Below are positions 63,842 to 64,000 of a stretch of DNA of 64,000 nucleotides, one piece after another. Location: NCBI GenBank assembly GCA_964036315.1, contig OZ038517.1:23573162-23637161 (forward strand), given 5' to 3'. The DNA comes from Acanthosepion esculentum. Lineage: Eukaryota; Mollusca; Cephalopoda; Sepiida; Sepiidae. How positions within the stretch are numbered: position 1 is the stretch's first letter; each line of letters begins with the position of its first letter. Both the position numbers and the translations under genes were made by a program. The notes beneath the pieces were generated by a model that searched no databases, was not told where the DNA came from, and worked only from the letters and a program-made list of their open reading frames with translations.

Positions 63842-64000
63842 AAAGTCTGGACACATGGGCAAAAATTTTCAAGAAATTAAATTTTCAACATTTTATTGAA
63901 TTGGAATATAAACAAATAACATCTTCAATATAATTTCCATCATTTGTGATGCAAAGGGTTGATGCACTCTGCAAAATTCATGTGAACCTGTTGCAATAAC
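63842..64000 (-). mobile_element. mariner-type transposon end, cut by the window edge
   Basis: On the minus strand the frame ends 'LCITNDGNYIEDVICLYS', the D-G-x-Y-x-E block at the extreme C-terminus of mariner transposases. An AT-rich 3' region and a terminal CATGTGTCCAGACTTTAGC follow. Most of the element lies beyond base 64000. Confidence 0.6.

Overview
The window is animal nuclear DNA: AT-rich, built almost wholly from introns, intergenic sequence and decayed transposable elements. It has split exons with GT-AG junctions, long CTAT/GATA and TA microsatellites, tRNA-derived SINEs, several LINE lineages, Gypsy, Tc1, mariner, hAT, piggyBac and FLYWCH/MULE relics. The repeat mix and a 32-kb intron suggest a mollusc, most probably a coleoid cephalopod such as an octopus. 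That is inference from repeat style, not a database match.

One cellular gene is supported. Three exons on the minus strand (44722-45012, 12123-12249, 5537-5733; 205 codons in all) join in phase. They encode the signal peptide and NRF domain of a 'nose resistant to fluoxetine' (nrf-6-like) acyltransferase-3 family membrane protein. The rest of the gene should lie to the left of base 1. Everything from 5.7 to 44.7 kb is therefore intronic to this gene, and 45-64 kb lies upstream of its first coding exon.

Layout: 1-5.5 kb, a 30-bp minisatellite, LINE relics and a 118-bp palindrome. 5.5-12.2 kb, exons 3 and 2 with a 31-bp array, CTAT repeats, a hAT-like element and an LTR between them. 12.4-23.3 kb, one old Gypsy element shattered by nested insertions: SINE copies with target-site duplications, a 4.4-kb array of 57 x 77 bp, and an internal inversion flanked by inverted duplications. 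23.3-34.6 kb, LINE 3' ends, GATA and CTAT satellites, and an LTR carrying a 117-bp array. 34.6-42.8 kb, LINE ends, a Tc1 element split by two piggyBac-type MITEs, a FLYWCH/MULE transposase relic with a 22-bp array, and a SINE-like element whose 32-bp core is expanded to about 36 copies. 43-45 kb, SINEs, paired hairpins and exon 1. 45-64 kb, further LINE, hAT, SINE and mariner remains, a 91-bp array and AT-rich sequence without recognisable genes.

The most distinctive pattern is that four of the large tandem arrays (77, 117, 22 and 32 bp units) sit inside an identifiable transposable element and are amplified from a segment present once or a few times in sister copies. Transposon insertion followed by local tandem amplification appears to be the main process that shaped this locus.
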